64,000 bases of DNA, taken from Thamnaconus septentrionalis (taxonomy: Eukaryota; Chordata; Actinopteri; Tetraodontiformes; Monacanthidae). How positions within the stretch are numbered: position 1 is the first letter of the stretch; the number at the start of each line of letters is the position of its first letter. The position numbers were made by a program, and so were the translations under genes. The notes beneath the pieces were generated by a model, which worked only from the letters and a program-made list of their open reading frames with translations, was not told the DNA's origin and searched no databases. Shown in pieces: positions 58,645-64,000 of the stretch. The DNA lies in the NCBI GenBank assembly GCA_009823395.1, contig CM020519.1:15910501-15974500 (forward strand). The letters run 5' to 3'.

Positions 58645-59255
58645 AAGTGTCAACGTCACCAAAAATAACCTCAACTTTGACCGACACACCGCCGAGATTC
58701 CCAGGAGAAGCCACCAGAGACCATCTGCCATGCGTAAACTTAAAGGACTACACGTTGCACCTCATCTCCTCCTGCTGCGGTCTAAAAGCATCATCCAGCC
58801 CGTCCTACTGTGCAGTTCCACCGGCTTTTTCAACAACTTGCCTGTCAAAAACCGCTCCAAACTCACATCCATCTTGAAAGGCCAGCAAGATGACCTGTCT
58901 TCCCGCACCCAATCTCACAGACATAAACACAAAGGCCACTGCATGCATTGCATCCTCAATAGAAGAGGACATCACCCACCCTCTCAACCACCACCTCATC
59001 CCACTACCCTGGCTAGGGCCCGCCCAGCCAGGAGCCTGATCCCCTCAGCCACAGCGGCTCTGAACAACAGAGCCCGGAGGGAAAGGAGATGAACTGCGCT
59101 ACACCCACGTCTATGTTAATATGTCTTGTCCTGTCTAAAGGTTGTATTTGTAATGATGTCTGATGCATGTTGGTCAAACTGTGCCGTGCGCTGTGAAAAA
59201 GAATTTCCCCTCGGGGACAATAAATAAATCTGATCCAATCTAATCTGATCTAAAT
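58645..59255 (+). pseudogene. L2/Rex-type LINE, ORF2 C-terminus and 3' tail
   Basis: ORF2 is the LINE's endonuclease-reverse transcriptase. Only the end of the RT remains. R-K-L-K-G-L, L-L-R-S-K-S-I-I-Q-P-V-L-L-C-S-S-T and N-N-L-P-V-K-N match the C-terminal 'F-Y-x-x-x-I-x-S-V-L' region of fish L2/Rex LINEs. S-L-I-P-S-A-T-A-A-L-N-N-R then gives the usual last motif before the stop (59090-59092). The upstream block (58645-58730) reads in other frames. The tail has GAATTTCCCCTCGGGGACAA, TAAATAAATCTG and ATCTG/ATCCA-type terminal repeats to about 59255. A 5'-truncated dead copy. Confidence 0.75.
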
Positions 59256-62038
59256 CCTTGCTGATTTTCCTGCACTCGTAATGTTCTTAGAGCATTCCAG
59301 TAGATTACGTCATGAAGCTGGTTACAATGGGGTTCAATGCAGAAATGAGGGAGTGTATTTTAGTCGGATCCAGTGGAAGGTGACTTTTTTAAATCACAGG
59401 GAACCTTAAAAAAAAAACAAAAAAACTCTCAGTTATTTCAGAGCAGGATTCTGCCTCAATCTGCAGATCAGATACAGATCAGATATTTTCCTCTGCAGCT
59501 TTGCAGCCGTTTTTCTCCTTATCAACAAATCCACCCCCCCTGTGCTGCCAACCACCTCTGCTCTGTTAACGTCAGAGCGGCGGAATCACAGAGACTCTCT
59601 GTGATTTATCGGTCCATATAATTGGCTCTGGTGACGCACGTGGTGCACGCAGGGCCGGGGCGATGTGTAAAGGGCCTTTTAGAATAATACATGTGTTATA
59701 ATCATTATCTTTTTCCCCTTGAGCCAAACTGCGTGGTAAAAATAACCCTGGTCGATCGTCCCCGGCCCTCCCCGCTGTATCCGCTCCCGTTCTAAACAAA
59801 GCGTCACGCCGCCCAGAGCGTCTGCTTGGCCTCTCGGGGTCCCGCAGTCAGAGGTGGCGGAGTAATTAGATGGCACACACTGCCGCGATGCGCGTCGCCC
59901 TCTATTATCTATTATCCATCCCGACGGCCTGATTAATGCGTTGGCGTCCGGCTCGCCTCGTTGCCGGCCTTGGCTACCAAAACTTTGCCGACTGGGCCGC
60001 CTTCTCTGCACACCAGGCGTGATGTGAATCCGCTTTATTGTTTTCTAATTAAAACAATGTGTTTGCATCCCCACGGCGAGCAGCAGGTGTCGGATTTGAG
60101 GCGCGCACTAAAGAGCAGGCAGGAGCTTTTCCTGTATAAGGGTGTCAATTTGACAGTGATTTAAAACTACTTTTTGGGTTAATGGGCAGAAAAGCACATT
60201 GAAAGGGGGTTTTTATGAGGCGCTCGCGGGGGGACAAACGGTCGTCTCTCTCCCAGCGGTCTTTATGGTCTTTTAGTGGGGGGGCAGTAAGTCCTTGAGG
60301 TGCTTCGCCAACGCGGACCTCCAGAGTGGACTCGAGAAGTCCCCTCGGTTGCATCTTCGGGAGGGAACTTCAATGTCAGCTGCGCCCATTGAAATAAGAT
60401 TTTCAGAAAATCAAAAATCAATGGCAGGTGTAATTAATCCCCTTTTAGGAACCCCGATAAATGTAACTCCCTCCCAAAGTGAAAGTAGCGGCCCGACGCC
60501 GAGTGAGGAGCAGCAGTCGGGGTGAAAATCAATAGGTCTCCGCTTCTGTTATATGGAGAGATGGGAGGACTGAGGCGAGAAGGGAGACAGGTGAGACGTG
60601 ACGCGGCCAGCTTGGCGAAACAGGAACGGCATGAGGAATGGAGGCGGATAAAGAACACGCGGTGTATTGTTATGCGATGAAGAGATTGGGTAGAGCAGCG
60701 GGGAAACAGATTTGTTGAACAACCCTTCAACCTCCGAAGCATTAAACAGAGATCAACCGCAGGGCTGTGCGCTCTTATCAAGATTGCAAGTACATAAAAG
60801 TAGCGGCAGATATACATGCATGTAGTCCCCTTTTTTGTAAATGGGCAAAAATACCGAAATTGGATTGGGTTGAACGTATGTTGGATGCCTGCAGGAAGGT
60901 GGAGAACAACGCTGTTAACGTTTAAATGATAGAAGAGAGCAGCCACTTTTTTTTTTACTCACAAAACAGCTCATTCAGGTAGGCCGTGTAAACTGCTCAA
61001 CGTGTATTCAACTGTAATACCCCGTGTTATTGAAATAGTGAATAAAGTGTGTGTTAGAGTGGTAATGATAAAGCTTCTACTTCACAAAATGGACTCAATG
61101 GCTGCACTACAGCACGCAAGTGCAAGTAAATACAAAGCAAAAGCTGTAGTTACTAATTAGATGGTTGGTGTAAGAGCTCACGATTACTAATGAAGTCGAG
61201 TCGTAATTAACACAAATTATACAGAGCAGTAGTTCTACTGCTGCAACGGGTTGTGAGTTGTAAATTTCTACCCACTACAGAGAAAAGTTGGACGAATTCT
61301 AACTGACCCTGAGGCCATGGAAGGCACATAGCTTTGCCTCGGAGTCACACACCAATAACAGCGGCTGAACAGTTTTTCACAGTATGCAAGTCCGAGTTGG
61401 AAGAACTGTAGGATATAATGGAATAAAATGGGCGTATATAGACATATGTTGTACTGTTCACAGTATATCGTTATTTCCTTGGCTGTCGCAGGCCCGCAGA
61501 TTTAAGACGGACATTTATAGTCCTTTTATATGAAGAGCAAACTATCATTTCACATTCAATTGGAGAAAATCAATTTGCCACTTAATGTGGTCGAATTGTT
61601 CTCCATCCAGCCAAAAGTAATTAAATTACTGACTGTGAGACAAGGTAGCAATCGGCTTGCTTTCAAAGCGTCAAGCGCCAGCCAGCTGTCGGAATTGTCC
61701 TCACAGTGGGGAAATACAGAGTTTCATATAGTGCTCAAAACAAAGTACAGAGGCAAACACATCTTGTTCAACTCCCGCTCATCAAAAATAACATAGCATA
61801 ACACGTCAGAGTGGAGTCGAGATAACACTGCATCCTGTTTAACCATATTTGCCGTCATGTACAGAACTCGGCAGATGACCTCCAGCAACAGAGCCACCTG
61901 CCGAGTTCTGCACACCATTGCAAACTTGTTCTTTACAAGTTTTTGGGTTCTGATGTGACCAGCTCCTCCTTTAAATGAATAAATACTGGCATTTGGCAGC
62001 GCAAATTGATTTCCCGAGGAATCGTTGCTCTCCTGCGG
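59256..62038. other. Gene-free sequence, candidate regulatory DNA
   Basis: No exon recognised. 59,840-59,960 (GTAATTAGATGGCACACAC, CTGATTAATGCGTTGGCG) and 60,360-60,500 (GTGTAATTAATCCCC, CCCGATAAATGTAACTCCC) have the low-repeat, homeodomain-word-rich look of conserved vertebrate enhancers. This is an impression, not a measurement. Confidence 0.4.
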
Positions 62039-62195
62039 CAGTGATGAGCGAGTCCAGAACGAATTGCTCAAAACTCGAAGGTCATCCGCTTGACTTGCGA
62101 GTCATGATTCCTCATCTCCATTATCTCGTTTGCTGACTCGTTTCTGCTACCCAAGTAAGTCATGTCAAGGACAATGACTCACTTGATCCCTCTGG
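62039..62195. repeat. Dispersed repeat, homologous to 36630-36800
   Basis: Begins CAGTGATGAGCGAGTCC and contains GCGAGTCATGATTCCTC and TTGCTGACTCGTTTCTGC. Aligns in order with the 36.6-kb copy; probably a hAT-type non-autonomous element. Confidence 0.6.
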
Positions 62196-62640
62196 GAGTG
62201 GGCAGAGCTTTTGTGGATATGGATTTCCCATTTGTATAAAAAGATGGACAAAGCCTGTTTTGTTTTTGTTTTTTTTTTCATTTTTGTTTTTTTTTTTCTT
62301 AAAGAGACCAACATTGAATTGCCAAAAAAATAGATAAATAAATAAACAAAAACAAATACAACCCTGGATGATGTTGTTTCGTCAGCAAGGACCGCCAAAA
62401 ATGGTTGCAAAAAAGACTAAAAACGACACACTAAATGACTAAATTCAGACTTTTACAGTCGGGTTTAAATGTTTTATTTTAATGTCCATTTTTTTGTGTG
62501 TAATTTTCAGTATATGTGGCCAAGGTTGTGGTTGTGGCTACAGTACAGTAGCCAAGTGTAATCAGCTTACCAGCAGGTTGACAGATACTCAACACAAATC
62601 AACACATCCATATATGGAATTTTCTGATCCCAATCTTCAT
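62196..62640. other. Gene-free sequence with T-rich tracts
   Basis: T runs at 62270-62298 and an AAAT tract near 62330-62350. Includes the second copy of the 48.5-kb repeat at 62370-62423. Confidence 0.5.
62370..62423 (+). repeat. Dispersed repeat, homologous to 48541-48592
   Basis: See the pair at 48541; same order of words with few substitutions. Confidence 0.55.
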
Positions 62641-62649
62641 TTCTACAGG

Positions 62650-62854
62650 TACTTGCAAACCAGTGCGTGACGCCACAGTAACATTGTTCATCTCTATGTA
62701 CAGACAGTGGAATTTCTACAAAGCCAGTGTGATTGACCCAGTGACTCAAATCCTCAAAAACTTGATTGTCCTCGGTGGTTGGCTCTTAGCTGCAGCAGTG
62801 CAACATCAGGGCATCTTGAATGACAAGCGAAACTTTGAAGCAAAAACACGTTGA
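62650..62854 (+). other. Possible decayed exon
   Basis: After a good acceptor (CTTCATTTCTACAG, ending about 62648) an open frame reads C-K-P-V-R-D-A-T-V-T, W-N-F-Y-K-A-S-V-I-D-P and V-Q-H-Q-G-I-L-N-D before a stop at 62852-62854. Composition is protein-like, but the family is unknown and no partner exons are certain. Confidence 0.25.
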
Positions 62855-64000
62855 AGGGATGAAAGATGAATCAGCCACTGTTCTTTTAACTCGTGTAGCC
62901 AGAGAGGCTTTAAAGTTCAAGAGCTTTAAAGTTCAAAATATCCAGATGGAAAGTAGGTTTTTTTTCTGTTTTTACTGAATCTGTTTCTTCTCTAAATATC
63001 AATTGTTAGTTATCCAAGACAGTTCCACATTGTGCATGAATTGTGTCTCGGCAGGCTTGCACGAGTCCACGGTCCACCGTGGCAGGTAGCAGACGGCTAG
63101 TCAGGTGGAAGCAGGTGTTTTGCAGTCACTGGAAGCGAACCTCATTTAAAATGCTTACAGCGTTGTTTCCGAGGCTCGAAACCCTGAACCTTCCTCGGGC
63201 TGAGATTCGGCTGCTTCATCGGGGGTTGTGCGTTTTTATCACCAACACCTCTCCTGATCTCTGCGCTTAACGACCATCAATGTTATGACACTGAGCTTCT
63301 CGCTTTCAGGACTATTTTGTGAGTCGATCATTTACATTGCATTGCGTATATTTGTTGGCATGGCGCCACGGGTTCTGTCGATTGCTCTGAATTTTCCCGA
63401 CAAAGCAACGAAATCTCCAAATGTCGAGTTAAGCAGATGCAACTACATGGGGCAAAACGCTCGGTGCTTAAAAGTGGATTGCCTGATGACTTTTTATTGA
63501 CTATTTTTTGTTGTCTGAGGGAGAAACCATGGAGACTTGGATGGGAAAACGGCTTGGCCAGGTTGACGTACTTTCCCCCCCCTATTACTGCCGGGAAGAA
63601 GCGGAGGGATAGTGACAGGAAATAGCCCATCTCCAGCGGAAGCGTTTATATAACCGACAAGATGTTTTCTGATTGAGTTTCTGCTGCTACTGGTTTGAAG
63701 TGCGTGTGTGTGTGTTTGGTGGGCAAATCATCAGATTCACTTATTGATTCAAACACGCTGCTGTGATGCCGAGAAAGCCTTGGACACTGCCACCTTGTCT
63801 AATCGTTGCGGGCGCACGCTGCTAGATTTTCCCCGTCGCGTCGGCCGCGGCTCTGAATCACCCGCTGAGCGAAACTGACGCTCACGGGGTTTACAAGCGC
63901 TTCTCGGCGAGCGGTCCAGTCATAAAGAGCTAGCTGCAACCTGCGCGCCGACGCCGCTCACTTGGAGGGAATGAAAACGGCCCATTTACATTTCTCTGAA
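62855..64000. other. Gene-free sequence, CpG-rich at the right edge
   Basis: No exon recognised. From about 63,800 CpG becomes frequent (GTCGCGTCGGCCGCGGCTC), which could be the edge of a CpG island continuing past the window. Confidence 0.45.

Overview
The window looks like non-coding DNA from a ray-finned fish, most likely a percomorph teleost. The grounds are long (CA)n and (TA)n microsatellites, a dense mix of decayed hAT-type DNA transposons, L2/Rex-type LINE tails, one Ty3/Gypsy element and a tRNA-derived SINE, with no bacterial-style gene layout. I found no intact host protein-coding gene. Every stretch with convincing protein similarity is a broken transposon or retrotransposon, apart from one short unidentified multi-exon fragment on the minus strand near 47 kb. 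The species call is inference; the repeat calls rest on sequence recognised by eye, without a database search.

Layout. 0-3.2 kb: unique sequence and two (CA)n tracts. 3.2-6.0 kb: a hAT-like end followed by an internally deleted, multiply frameshifted Gypsy element (LTR end and primer-binding site, reverse transcriptase core, RNase H, integrase). 6.3-16.6 kb: unique AT-rich DNA with L2 fragments, a SINE and hAT ends. 16.8-17.7 kb: a CRE/YY1-like cluster, then copy A of a repeat family (here 'CCAGTGTG family') interrupted by a huge (TA)n tract. 19.9-20.5 kb: a hAT-type MITE. 20.5-29 kb: mostly unique DNA with CpG-richer patches and a LINE ORF1 fragment. 29.4-34.1 kb: two TIR elements with recognisable target-site duplications, an L2 fragment and another dispersed repeat. 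34.7-36.5 kb: GC/CpG-rich DNA. 39.7-41.3 kb: copies B and C of the CCAGTGTG family, C containing a nested 129-bp mini-hAT. 42.3-45.2 kb: a decayed hAT gene of the TTF-zinc-finger (ZMYM1-like) type whose 5' exons are tandemly duplicated. 45.6-46.3 kb: an LTR-like stretch. 46.8-47.3 kb: the unidentified minus-strand exons. 51.1 kb: a complete 273-bp hAT MITE with a perfect 8-bp duplication. 52.9-54.6 kb: an interval bounded by inverted copies of a short sequence and holding a 47-bp minisatellite that ends in a perfect hairpin. 56-59.3 kb: LINE tails, an (ATCT)n tract and a CpG-rich patch. 59.3-64 kb: mostly unique sequence, including candidate conserved non-coding DNA, plus a second copy of a 36.6-kb repeat.

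The genes do not form a pathway. What ties the window together is transposon turnover: elements nested in elements, microsatellites growing inside or at the tails of elements, and internally deleted non-autonomous derivatives of hAT families. I found no clearly new biological system. The best leads are the duplicated exon-intron units at 42.6-43.2 kb, the reading frame shared by two repeat copies, the unidentified exons at 47 kb, and the minisatellite/hairpin locus.
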